Shown piece after piece: positions 1-8,251 of a DNA stretch of 64,000 nt. This DNA comes from Albibacterium profundi (GTDB lineage: Bacteria > Bacteroidota > Bacteroidia > Sphingobacteriales > Sphingobacteriaceae), in the NCBI RefSeq assembly GCF_042159835.1, contig NZ_JBBVGT010000003.1:496001-560000 (forward strand), given 5' to 3'. The notes beneath the pieces were generated by a model, which was not told the DNA's origin, searched no databases, and saw only the letters and a list, made by a program, of their open reading frames with translations. Each line of letters starts with the position of its first letter. Within the stretch, counting starts at the first letter, position 1. The position numbers and the translations under genes are program-made.

Positions 1-755
1 GAACTTCCGAATAATGTTGCCGAAGGGCCTTTAATTACTTCGATCTTCTCTATATTGATTGCGTCAATTGAGCTCGTCACTTTTCCTGCAATTCCATTTC
101 TTAATAAGCCCTGTGTGATAAAACCGCGCGTGTTATAATAAGCACCGCCATCGCCGGCTCTGCCCGTTGCTTCCCACATTTTTTGAATTCCAGGTGCGTT
201 GCGCATCGCGTCATCTACTGAGTAAACCAATTGTTCGGTGAGTAACTCTTTTCCGATCGAGTTGTAGACTTGTGGGTTTTCAATATTGAGCAGAGGCATT
301 TTACCTACAAAATCGCTTTCCTTCCGAGCGAAGCGGTTTTGACTGCCTGTGATGATGACTTCATTGAGTGACTGAGCAGTTTTGTTCAATTGAAGGTTCA
401 GCTCCGTATTTCTTCCTCCACGTACAATTACATTTTGCTTGGATGCGGCATAACCTAAACCGGAGGCGGTAATGGTATAACTGCCCGGCGGGATATCTTT
501 TAGTTTATAATATCCGTTTTCATCACTTGTAATGCCCAAGGAGATTTCTTCTAGTTTTAAACTGATTCCTACCAGTGGTTCGTCGTTTTCCGAGAGGATC
601 AACCCTGAAATAGAACCTGGTCTTTGCAACTCATCTGTAGATTCGACACGCTCGGTTTCTACATTAGGATGGGGTCCTGACAGTTGAGCGTATGTTGAGT
701 TGACTATCAAAAAAGCAGATAATATCGTACCGCATTTTAATATAAATGGTTTCAT
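1..755 (-). CDS. TonB-dependent siderophore-type receptor, N-terminal part (cut by window edge)
   Basis: This is the N-terminal 251 residues of an outer-membrane TonB-dependent receptor; the reading frame stays open to base 1, so the barrel lies outside the window. The start is the ATG at 755. A signal peptide ending near TYAQ is followed by a carboxypeptidase-regulatory-like domain (GSISGLILSENDEPLVGIS through the PPGSYTI region) and then the plug domain (VYSVDDAMRNAPGIQK; GFITQGLLRNG; IEVIKGPSATLFGS). This layout is usual for Bacteroidota ferric-siderophore receptors. The two genes upstream in transcription order (PepSY-type protein and a small membrane protein) fit iron-siderophore uptake. 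The ligand is not readable. A TATTTTTG box lies 33 bases upstream of the start. Confidence 0.9.
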   Translation of the reverse strand, partial: MKPFILKCGTILSAFLIVNSTYAQLSGPHPNVETERVESTDELQRPGSISGLILSENDEPLVGISLKLEEISLGITSDENGYYKLKDIPPGSYTITASGLGYAASKQNVIVRGGRNTELNLQLNKTAQSLNEVIITGSQNRFARKESDFVGKMPLLNIENPQVYNSIGKELLTEQLVYSVDDAMRNAPGIQKMWEATGRAGDGGAYYNTRGFITQGLLRNGIAGKVTSSIDAINIEKIEVIKGPSATLFGS

Positions 756-788
756 TTGTAGTTATTTAGAATAGTTATAAATTAAAGG

Positions 789-796
789 CAAAAATA
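789..796 (-). promoter_or_regulatory. -7 box (TATTTTTG) for the TonB receptor
   Basis: The minus strand reads TATTTTTG, an exact match to the Bacteroidota primary sigma -7 consensus TAnnTTTG, 33 bases before the receptor ATG. No convincing -33 TTTG was seen at the expected distance. Confidence 0.5.
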
Positions 797-869
797 GACT
801 TTAGTACGTATAAAATAGGACCCTAGACGGACAAATAAAGACGTTAAAAGGAGAAATATTGCGCTTTGG

Positions 870-1055
870 TTAGCGGAAGAATTTGGCGCCAAACTTTAAG
901 CAATAGTAAAGGGGAATACCTAATGCGAGCCAAGAGATATAATGCCAAACTCCGACGCCTAAAATAGCGGCAATCAAGCCGATCATAGTCAGGATACCCA
1001 AGATGATGGGCATCCCCCATAATTTATATTGCTGTTTACGTTGTTCGTTTGTCAT
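870..1055 (-). CDS. Small membrane protein of a siderophore-uptake module
   Basis: A 61-residue protein with a short basic N-terminus (MTNEQRKQQYKLW) and two hydrophobic stretches (about residues 15-37 and 39-54), ending in a basic tail. It begins one base after the stop of the PepSY-type gene and precedes the TonB receptor, so co-transcription is very likely. Small two-helix proteins of this size are often found in Bacteroidota iron operons, but no family name can be assigned by eye. A partner role for the PepSY reductase-like protein is inference only. Confidence 0.7.
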   Translation of the reverse strand: MTNEQRKQQYKLWGMPIILGILTMIGLIAAILGVGVWHYISWLALGIPLYYCLKFGAKFFR

Positions 1056-1056
1056 T

Positions 1057-2253
1057 TTATCGGAGGCTTTCTTGGTCGTTTACAAATTCGGTTTCTTCTT
1101 CTGACGGGCGGGCTAAGGATTCCGCATTTTTAACTAATCGTGCTAACTGTTCCGATTTAGCGCGTCTTCTGGCAAACCAAAGATATAATCCGGATATCAA
1201 GACGATAATGGTAGCAATATCGAATAGTGTCCACAAGATCTTCATCGGCATACCACCATAATCACCAAAGTGGAAAGGTTGAGAAATCAGGATGGTCTTC
1301 AAATACCATGGAAGATCCCGAATTGCCGTAAATTCACCGGTCTTGGCGTCGATTAATGCGGGCTTGATGATCCGCGAGGTGAGGGGAGTGTTGCCAATTA
1401 GATAAACTGCATAATGATAGCTACTCGAATAGAGAGTACCGGGAAATGCAACAAACGATACCTCCATGTCAGGTGCGGCAGCTTCTGCTTTCGCGATCGC
1501 ATCATCCAATGAGCTAAGTTCACCTTTAGCCTTAGGTGCATCTTTGTATTCAGCCACCATTTCAGCCAAATCATTCGCTCGCCATAACTCGATAGCTGGC
1601 TCAGCAAGTGTATTGATAACGCCGGTTAAACCCACAACACTAGCCCAAACCAGTGTTACAATTCCTAATAAATTATGTAAATCCAGCCATTTAAGGCGTT
1701 TCGACTTTTGGGTTCGGATCATCCCAAAATCATATTTCTTCATAATCGGACCATATAAAACAACACCTGATATGATCGCGATAAAGAATAGAACCCCCAT
1801 CAACCCAAGAAAAAGTTTACCGGGTATTCCCGCTAGCATCTCTACGTGCAGGTAATACATAAATAACATAAAAGTCATTTCATTCGGTGGATTCTCTAGA
1901 ACCGTTGCTGTACGAGCATTCATAGTTAGGTAATGATCTGCTTCTATTGGCGCCTCTGAGGAGTCTGCCATGGTAAGAAATACTTGCCCGGGATGATGCT
2001 TTTCATCCCAAAAGGCATATTTCATTTCATTGCCAGGAAGGTGATCCATCCCCGCTTTAATTGTCATATCAACAGTAGCGTCTTGTCCATTCGCAGGCGC
2101 AGCTATTTCCACCTCATCTTCTAACATGTGATCTATTTCTTCGGTGAAAATGAGTGGCAAACCTGTAATGCAGAGCATTAATAGGAACACCGTACTGATA
2201 AGACTCGTCCATTTGTGAAGGTGGAACCAAGTCTTTATTGTCGTTGCTTTCAT
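1057..2253 (-). CDS. PepSY-associated transmembrane protein (putative siderophore-iron reductase)
   Basis: A 398-residue inner-membrane protein of the PepSY_TM family. It opens with the family-typical FHLHKWTSL and a first membrane helix, then a periplasmic segment of about 100 residues (40-140), two central helices near residues 140-165 and 195-220, a second periplasmic segment, a final helix near residue 350-370 (ATIIVLISGLYLWFARRR) and a charged tail. Some relatives are inner-membrane reductases that release iron from siderophores; the histidines at the start (HLHKW) and at LDLHN could be haem ligands. It heads the minus-strand run with the small membrane protein and TonB receptor. Reductase activity is inferred from family and context. 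Confidence 0.85.
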   Translation of the reverse strand: MKATTIKTWFHLHKWTSLISTVFLLMLCITGLPLIFTEEIDHMLEDEVEIAAPANGQDATVDMTIKAGMDHLPGNEMKYAFWDEKHHPGQVFLTMADSSEAPIEADHYLTMNARTATVLENPPNEMTFMLFMYYLHVEMLAGIPGKLFLGLMGVLFFIAIISGVVLYGPIMKKYDFGMIRTQKSKRLKWLDLHNLLGIVTLVWASVVGLTGVINTLAEPAIELWRANDLAEMVAEYKDAPKAKGELSSLDDAIAKAEAAAPDMEVSFVAFPGTLYSSSYHYAVYLIGNTPLTSRIIKPALIDAKTGEFTAIRDLPWYLKTILISQPFHFGDYGGMPMKILWTLFDIATIIVLISGLYLWFARRRAKSEQLARLVKNAESLARPSEEETEFVNDQESLR

Positions 2254-2322
2254 GGGTCAGTGCTAATCTGAGTGATCGTTAGGTGAATTTTAATTCCGTT
2301 TATGAATGTCATAAAGATGTAA

Positions 2323-2330
2323 CAAATGTA
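2323..2330 (-). promoter_or_regulatory. Possible -7 box (TACATTTG) for the PepSY gene
   Basis: The minus strand reads TACATTTG, matching TAnnTTTG, 69 bases before the PepSY gene start in an AT-rich intergenic stretch (2254-2520). A clear Fur box was looked for around it and not recognised. Confidence 0.35.
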
Positions 2331-2520
2331 TTATTTATAATTAGTCCAAACAAGGATAAACTGAATTTATTTAGAAACAATCTGAATAGCGCATTGGATA
2401 TCCTTTAAAATTTATGTCGCATTCCTTTCCATGTGTATGCCGAGGCCATGAAGATTTACCCGCAAAAACAATTTAATCGTTCGTTGCGTTCTTATAATCG
2501 AAACAGACACCAGATCCCCT

Positions 2521-3213
2521 ATGGAATTAGATTGGCACCGGATCCTCTTTAACGATCAACCCTATTCGTACTTTGTCGAAATATTCATTCGTACACTAAT
2601 TATGTTTATTGCCGCAGTAGTTACGCTGCGGATTGCCGGTAAACGCGAAGTACAGCAATTGTCGATATTCGAGATGGTAATGATCGTAACGTTGGGTTCC
2701 GCTGCGGGCGACCCAATGTTTTACGACGATGTGGGTATTTTACATGCGCTAGCTGTTTTTGTAGTTGTCTTAACCTCATACCGACTCCTTATAATTTTGA
2801 TAGCCCGGAATAAAAGCGCGGAGGTTTTACTAGAAGGTAAACCGCATTATATTATAAGAGAGGGGAGACTCTGTATCGGGGAGATGCCCAGTGATGAACT
2901 GGGTTCAGATGAGTTTTTTGGGCAGCTGCGTACACAAAGCATCGAGCATCTAGGGCAACTACGTTGTGTTATCCTGGAGGATACCGGTAATCTCAGCGTT
3001 TTTTTCTATTCAGACGAGGAAGTGAAGCCCGGCTTGCCCATATTACCTGATGAGTATAATAAAAAAAGTTCTAAGATAACATCTAGCGGGTTGTATGCTT
3101 GCTCATACTGTGGTAACACAAAACATTTAGAGCCTGTGGAGCGTGTATTGTGCGAGGTTTGTGATAACGTGGAGTGGGTGTCTGCGATCGACCGAAGACG
3201 GATTGGAGCTTGA
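2521..3213 (+). CDS. DUF421 (YetF-like) membrane protein with C-terminal zinc ribbon
   Basis: A 230-residue protein. The N-terminal 90 residues hold three hydrophobic segments typical of DUF421/YetF proteins, with the family-like stretch RIAGKREVQQLS followed by a helix. A soluble alpha/beta region follows (VLLEGKPHYIIREGRL, then DEFFGQLRTQSIEHLGQLR). The C-terminus carries two CxxC knuckles, CSYC and CEVC, about 18 residues apart, which would make a small zinc ribbon. That tail is unusual for DUF421 proteins, which normally end after the soluble domain. The start ATG at 2521 gives a good hydrophobic N-terminus. The cellular role is unknown for the family. Gene stands alone. Confidence 0.85.
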   Translation: MELDWHRILFNDQPYSYFVEIFIRTLIMFIAAVVTLRIAGKREVQQLSIFEMVMIVTLGSAAGDPMFYDDVGILHALAVFVVVLTSYRLLIILIARNKSAEVLLEGKPHYIIREGRLCIGEMPSDELGSDEFFGQLRTQSIEHLGQLRCVILEDTGNLSVFFYSDEEVKPGLPILPDEYNKKSSKITSSGLYACSYCGNTKHLEPVERVLCEVCDNVEWVSAIDRRRIGA

Positions 3214-3369
3214 TCTTAAGTCAGTTTTACTTGCTTATGAGATGAAACCAAATTGTTGTTTTAATGTTAAGTTATTTAGGAGATTAATACTTAAATAATA
3301 TTAGGCAAGGTATTTGCTTTTTAGTTTTTCGAAAAATGGCTATTGAAGGTTTGTATTAATAAATACTCT

Positions 3370-5337
3370 ATGATCGCACCCAGACTCCGCAGACTTAAAA
3401 TAATAAAAGATTTTCTTTTAAATGATCAGCATCTCCCGCATTGGATGATTCTCATTGCAGATATGTTGATTATCTATATGTCGTTTACCTTGGCATTTGG
3501 ACTGATTAATCTGTTTGATTTTCAGCAAGTAAACTTTAGTCAGTATGTTATCTACACAGGCGTTTATTGCCTTACAGCATTGCCTGTAGTGTATTTCGGT
3601 GGATTACATACTGGTTTGCTACGTTATTCCAATACTAAAGATCTATTTCGGATTTTCGCAGCGACCGTTACATTTAGCGGTTTGTTCTTTTTTGAGATGA
3701 TGATTTTCGGCGCATCCGTGATCGGCGAGGGGATGCAGAAATTCGTCTTGATTTTAGTTGTGAACTTTTTCATCTGCACTTGCCTGCTAGCTTCTTTGCG
3801 GGTTTTCGCGAAAAGCGTATTTTTTATGCTGACTAGAAATGTATACAATAAAAAGGTTCATCGGGTGCTTATTTTTGGTTCGGATAAAAATGCTGTTCTT
3901 TTAAAGCATGGAATAGAAACGAATCGTGATGTAATTTACCGTGTCGAGGGTTTTATTGATACAGATACTACTCGGTTAAACAGTTATCTTGAACAGAAGA
4001 AAGTTTACAAGTCAGATCACCTTGAACAGGTAGTGAATCGTAAACGTATAGATGAATTGGTGGTCGTGAACGAAGGCCTGGATAAGGCTCATAACAAAGA
4101 AGTGATAGAAAGGGCAGTAGCATTAGGTGTAAAGGTGCTAACTGTTCCACCCGTTAACACTTGGCTGTCTGGCAAATTAGATAAAAAACAGATCAAAAAT
4201 TTACGAATTGAAGATTTGTTACAAAGAGAACCGATTAAGATAGATCAGACTGAAGTTCGGAACGATTTACAGGGGAAGAGAGTGTTGATTACCGGTGCAG
4301 CTGGATCAATTGGTTCTGAAATTGTCCGCCAAGTGCTTTCCTACGGCCCGTCTTCTTTGATCTTGTGTGACAATGCAGAGTCGCCTTTACACAATATGCA
4401 GTTGGAGGTTGAAGAAAGCTTTCCGTCCGCTAAAGTATCCCTCTTTGTGTCGGATGTCCGCGATTATCGCAGAATGGAGGAGATTTTTGAAAAAAGTCGC
4501 CCGCAGGTTGTTTATCATGCCGCAGCCTATAAGCATGTGCCATTAATGGAAAGCAATCCCTTTGAGGCGATTAATGTCAATGTCCGCGGTTCTAAAAATT
4601 TAGCGGATCTGTCGGTTCGCTTTGGCGTTAAAAAATTTGTCATGGTTTCCACGGATAAGGCGGTAAATCCGACGAATATCATGGGTGCGAGTAAGCGCTT
4701 GGCGGAGATTTATATACAAGCATTAAATAGTTATCTGGGCGGCGAAACACGTTTTATAACCACGCGTTTTGGAAATGTTTTAGGTTCCAATGGTTCCGTT
4801 ATACCTAGATTTAGATCGCAGATTGAAAAGGGTGGGCCACTGACAGTTACTCATCCTGAAATAACTCGTTATTTTATGACCATACCAGAAGCGGTACAAC
4901 TTGTGCTTGAGGCTGGAACAATGGGTACGGGTGGCGAAATCTATGTATTCGATATGGGTGAACCGGTTAAGATCGTTGACATGGCTAAAAAAATGATCAA
5001 GTTGGCTGGTTTGGAACTGGATCGGGATATCAAAATTGTGTTTACCGGCTTACGCCCTGGAGAGAAACTTTATGAGGAGTTGCTCGCTAGCGCCGAGGAA
5101 ACAATTCCCACTCATCATGAGAAGATCAGTATCGCTCGCGTGAGAAGCTATAAGTATCAAGAAATCGCCGAGCAGGTTGAAGAGTTGTTGACTATTAATA
5201 AGCTTCAGATCAAAGAAAATACGGTCTTTAAAATGAAAGAGATTGTCCCAGAGTTTAAAAGCAAAAATTCTGAATACGAACTATTAGACAGACGCATAGA
5301 AAAAGATCGCAAACACTTGGATACGGCCGATGCTTAA
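3370..5337 (+). CDS. CapD/PglF/WbpM-type nucleotide-sugar 4,6-dehydratase, membrane-anchored
   Basis: About 655 residues from the ATG at 3370; the frame is open upstream to a TTG at 3343, which is less likely. Four hydrophobic helices occupy roughly residues 25-150, followed by a first nucleotide-binding region (VLIFGSDKNAVLL) and then the catalytic short-chain dehydrogenase domain with GAAGSIGSE as the NAD motif near residue 315. The active-site region reads VSTDKAVNPTNIMGASKR: methionine sits where classical members have tyrosine (MxxxK instead of YxxxK), as in PglF/FlaA1-type UDP-GlcNAc 4,6-dehydratases. It should supply a UDP-4-keto-6-deoxy sugar for surface glycans. No other glycan genes lie next to it except ugd, 43 kb away. 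Confidence 0.88.
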   Translation: MIAPRLRRLKIIKDFLLNDQHLPHWMILIADMLIIYMSFTLAFGLINLFDFQQVNFSQYVIYTGVYCLTALPVVYFGGLHTGLLRYSNTKDLFRIFAATVTFSGLFFFEMMIFGASVIGEGMQKFVLILVVNFFICTCLLASLRVFAKSVFFMLTRNVYNKKVHRVLIFGSDKNAVLLKHGIETNRDVIYRVEGFIDTDTTRLNSYLEQKKVYKSDHLEQVVNRKRIDELVVVNEGLDKAHNKEVIERAVALGVKVLTVPPVNTWLSGKLDKKQIKNLRIEDLLQREPIKIDQTEVRNDLQGKRVLITGAAGSIGSEIVRQVLSYGPSSLILCDNAESPLHNMQLEVEESFPSAKVSLFVSDVRDYRRMEEIFEKSRPQVVYHAAAYKHVPLMESNPFEAINVNVRGSKNLADLSVRFGVKKFVMVSTDKAVNPTNIMGASKRLAEIYIQALNSYLGGETRFITTRFGNVLGSNGSVIPRFRSQIEKGGPLTVTHPEITRYFMTIPEAVQLVLEAGTMGTGGEIYVFDMGEPVKIVDMAKKMIKLAGLELDRDIKIVFTGLRPGEKLYEELLASAEETIPTHHEKISIARVRSYKYQEIAEQVEELLTINKLQIKENTVFKMKEIVPEFKSKNSEYELLDRRIEKDRKHLDTADA

Positions 5338-5352
5338 ATCTTATATTTGGGG

Positions 5353-6243
5353 ATGAAAATCTTTTTTTGTTTCACATTCATTCTATTTAGTTTATTTCTG
5401 ATGTCGCCTGTTCTGGCTCAGGTTCAAAATCTTCACACCGTTCGTCTCGAGACGGCCAGTCAGCTCCATGAATTCTTCCGTTATAAAGAAGATGCTGCCG
5501 TTATTATTAGCGGGCACCGAGGTGGGATGGTTGCAGGTTTTCCCGAAAATAGCATAGAAACATTCGAAAATACGCTAAAGTTTACGCCCGCTTTTTATGA
5601 GGTTGATCCTCGGTTAACTAAAGATAGTGTCATCGTCTTGATGCATGACGCTACGCTTGACCGGACTACAACGGGTACGGGCAAGCTGGGAGCATACGAG
5701 TGGAGTGAAGTGAAAAAACTCAAATTGAAAGATAAACACGGGAATGTGACATCTTATAGGGTGCCGACTTTGGAGGAAGCAATCGAGTGGGCGAGAGGCA
5801 AAACAATCTTGAATTTGGACATCAAGGATGTGCCGATGGAGATGACAGCAAGATTGGTTAAAGAGTTAAACGCGGAAGCATTTGTTATGTTTACAGTTCA
5901 TTCGCCCGAACAAGCTTTGTTTTATTTAGAAAGAATCCCAGAGAGTATGTTTTCTGCTCATATCAAGACGGTCAAACAATTCCGTGAGTACGAAGACGCC
6001 GGTATACCATGGAATCAGGTAATGGCTTATATTGGGCCGAAGACAAAAGCTGAAGACAGGGAGCTTTATGATTTGCTACATGCGAAAGGTGTTCGTTGCA
6101 TGATTTCATCGGCATCTAGCTATGATAAGCTTGATACTAAAGCCGAGCGAGCCGAGGCTTACCGCAACATCGTTTTAGATGGTGCCAGTGTATTGGAATC
6201 CGATTATCCAATTGAAGTTTCCGACGCTATTTACCCTGAATAA
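5353..6243 (+). CDS. Exported glycerophosphodiester phosphodiesterase family protein
   Basis: About 296 residues from the ATG at 5353; an in-frame TTG at 5347 is a weaker start. A signal peptide (hydrophobic to about residue 20, ending PVLAQ) sends it to the periplasm or outer membrane. GDPD-fold landmarks are present: HRGG and PENS near residue 50, then EVDPRLTKD and VLMHDATLDRTTTG supplying the acidic metal ligands and catalytic histidine. Family members hydrolyse glycerophosphodiesters to glycerol-3-phosphate, though exported Bacteroidota forms can act on other phosphodiesters. It begins 15 bases after the dehydratase stop and may be co-transcribed. Its 3 prime end overlaps the convergent serine hydrolase by 17 bases. 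Confidence 0.9.
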   Translation: MKIFFCFTFILFSLFLMSPVLAQVQNLHTVRLETASQLHEFFRYKEDAAVIISGHRGGMVAGFPENSIETFENTLKFTPAFYEVDPRLTKDSVIVLMHDATLDRTTTGTGKLGAYEWSEVKKLKLKDKHGNVTSYRVPTLEEAIEWARGKTILNLDIKDVPMEMTARLVKELNAEAFVMFTVHSPEQALFYLERIPESMFSAHIKTVKQFREYEDAGIPWNQVMAYIGPKTKAEDRELYDLLHAKGVRCMISSASSYDKLDTKAERAEAYRNIVLDGASVLESDYPIEVSDAIYPE

Positions 6244-7387
6244 AATTTTTATATAAACAGCTTATAATTGCTTTTTGAAACGAGTTTATATCGTCGGTAG
6301 GTGGAATATTTATTCCGTTTGTGATGACCACAAAACCATATTTGTCTTCAGGGTGGAAAAACATAGCGCTGTATAAACCATATGCGGAGCCAGTATGGCC
6401 GGTTAGGCTAACACCGTCGATTAATTCGTCAGTTTTTCGCAAAGCTAGGCCATAACCTTCTTTATGTGCCACCGGGCTTTGCATCATTCTGGCACTTTTC
6501 TCCGAGATAATATCAATATCCTGATAACTGCCGAAGTTCATGTGCATTGTCATATACGTCGCCAAGTCAGGCGCAGAAATTTTCATTCCGCCGGTAGGAG
6601 AAAATATAGGTGCGCTATAGCCCATAACATAATTCTCTATGTCTTCCGTTCGTTTGGCATAGGCTGACGGTGATGGTTCGAACCGTTGGATTTGCTTGTC
6701 GTAATTATAAAGTGTTACAAATCGCTCACTATCCAGTTCGTTAACATTGTATCCGCCGTACAAGCCTAGTGGGCTCAATATGTTGTCTTTGATATAATGA
6801 TCGAAACGTTTACCGGAGATGCGTTCTATAATCGTTCCTATCATATTAAAGCCTAAATTGCAATATTCATAGTCCGTTCCCGGCTTGTAGTCATTATAAG
6901 ACAATGCCCAATCGGGATTCTTCCGCGGGTCAATAATATCCAGTTTAAAATAGCCTTTAGAATCGCTGATGCTGGATGTGTGAGAAAGGGCCATCCTGAG
7001 AGTTATTACTGTGTTGGGGTACTTAGGGTTTCGAACCTTAAAGCCGATCAGATCGCTTAGATCATCATCGAGCGATATTTTTCCTTGTTCTATTAGCTGC
7101 ATAATAGCTGTAGCCGAGAATGACTTGGAGATAGACGCAATTCTGAAAATATCGTTAAGCTCTAAAGTTTCTTTGGTTTCCAGATTTTTATAACCAAAAC
7201 TATTCGAATAGATCACTTCATCGGCCTTTACAACGACGATGGAGAGCCCTACAGCATCAAATTTGTCAATAACTTTATTTATTTCCTTTTCGGTGCTCTT
7301 AATTGTCTTTTCACTAAGCGGTGTTTTTTGAGCAAACACATGAGAGCAGAGAAATATGAGCGTTAAGTAGAGTGCAATTTTGTTCAT
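6227..7387 (-). CDS. Exported serine hydrolase, beta-lactamase/class C family
   Basis: A 386-residue protein with a signal peptide (LTLIFLCSHVFAQ). The three catalytic boxes of the class C beta-lactamase/DD-peptidase fold are visible: SISK (SxxK) near residue 87 within RIASISKSFSA, YCN (YxN) near residue 176 and HTG near residue 335 in GHTGSAYGLYSAM. Such stand-alone exported enzymes are usually D-aminopeptidases, esterases or peptidoglycan-related hydrolases; resistance to beta-lactams cannot be claimed from sequence. It is transcribed alone, convergent with the glycerophosphodiesterase gene, and a TACTTTTA stretch upstream resembles, but does not match, the -7 consensus. Confidence 0.88.
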   Translation of the reverse strand: MNKIALYLTLIFLCSHVFAQKTPLSEKTIKSTEKEINKVIDKFDAVGLSIVVVKADEVIYSNSFGYKNLETKETLELNDIFRIASISKSFSATAIMQLIEQGKISLDDDLSDLIGFKVRNPKYPNTVITLRMALSHTSSISDSKGYFKLDIIDPRKNPDWALSYNDYKPGTDYEYCNLGFNMIGTIIERISGKRFDHYIKDNILSPLGLYGGYNVNELDSERFVTLYNYDKQIQRFEPSPSAYAKRTEDIENYVMGYSAPIFSPTGGMKISAPDLATYMTMHMNFGSYQDIDIISEKSARMMQSPVAHKEGYGLALRKTDELIDGVSLTGHTGSAYGLYSAMFFHPEDKYGFVVITNGINIPPTDDINSFQKAIISCLYKNFIQGK

Positions 7388-7588
7388 GGACTTAGGTTTT
7401 TACTGTCTTAAAAGTAACATCTTTTTTTTACGTCCGCAAATAGGTATGATTTAAATATATTTTGAAGCGACTGGTTTTAACATTAATTTCAGAATAAATT
7501 TAATTTATTTTAATATTCTTGTAGCAAAAAGTCCGATATTGCAGTTTTATAAGAAACTAAACAAACACTTAATAAATTTTTTTTGTCT

Positions 7589-8251
7589 ATGTGGATTGCA
7601 GCAGCTGTCGGTGCATCGTTTTTAGGCTATTATACCTGGAGCAGGTATAACAAAGCCAATCATACAAAAGTTATTGAACTGAATATTGGTACTGTTGACG
7701 GGTATTATTATATTGTCGATGCCCGCAAAAAGAAACAGGTTGTACAGCCCAAAGAGAAGATTGTCTTAGCATTGGGGCTTACTGCACATGTCTTGGATTC
7801 CTTACACCGTAGTAAGCATTCAGAGAAGCAACATATACTGAAGTTCCTATCTTCTGTCACCGCAGAAAATTTGACGCAAGCAGAAATAAATAAATATTTC
7901 AAGAAAGAATTCGCGTTTGAATTATCGGCTACCTTAGGGAGGGTAAAGAAAAAGGCTATTCGCATTAATCTGCATGAAGATTCAGACGGCGATTTGGAGG
8001 TTTCATACAAAGAGCCTTTATCCTTATTTAAGTATCAATTCCTCTTTTCTGTCGGATCTTTCATTATGCTTATTCTCGAGACCTTAGAGATTAAAGAACA
8101 AGAGGTGCTGAGAAAATCATTGAACTACATTTCAAATCAGTATTTAAGCATAAAAGAAAAGGTTGGTTCCGTTACACCGGTCGAGATGGTAAACAAAGCC
8201 TATGCTTTTGGTAGCCAGCCGGAAACTTTTCTTGACATCGAAACAGGTTAA
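7589..8251 (+). CDS. Hypothetical membrane-anchored protein
   Basis: About 220 residues from the ATG at 7589 (an upstream in-frame TTG at 7583 is less likely). I do not recognise the family. It starts with a short hydrophobic helix (residues 1-16, MWIAAAVGASFLGYYTW) that would anchor it, followed by a mixed alpha/beta soluble region rich in lysine (VDARKKKQVVQPKEK; GRVKKKAIRINL). A second hydrophobic stretch lies near residue 150-168 (FLFSVGSFIMLILE). No cysteine pairs or catalytic motifs stand out. It faces the GAF protein tail to tail with stops overlapping by 4 bases. Normal codon use argues for a real gene. Confidence 0.65.
   Translation: MWIAAAVGASFLGYYTWSRYNKANHTKVIELNIGTVDGYYYIVDARKKKQVVQPKEKIVLALGLTAHVLDSLHRSKHSEKQHILKFLSSVTAENLTQAEINKYFKKEFAFELSATLGRVKKKAIRINLHEDSDGDLEVSYKEPLSLFKYQFLFSVGSFIMLILETLEIKEQEVLRKSLNYISNQYLSIKEKVGSVTPVEMVNKAYAFGSQPETFLDIETG

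Noticed and set aside
1466..1855. Plus-strand open frame antisense to the PepSY gene
   Set aside because: It is the complement of a clear membrane-protein gene, has no promoter box and gives no recognisable protein.
2254..2520. Fur box upstream of the PepSY gene
   Set aside because: The AT-rich stretch has no convincing 19-base inverted GATAAT-type repeat.
6227..7387. Beta-lactam resistance gene
   Set aside because: The three boxes place it in the broad serine hydrolase family, but nothing in the sequence shows beta-lactam hydrolysis.
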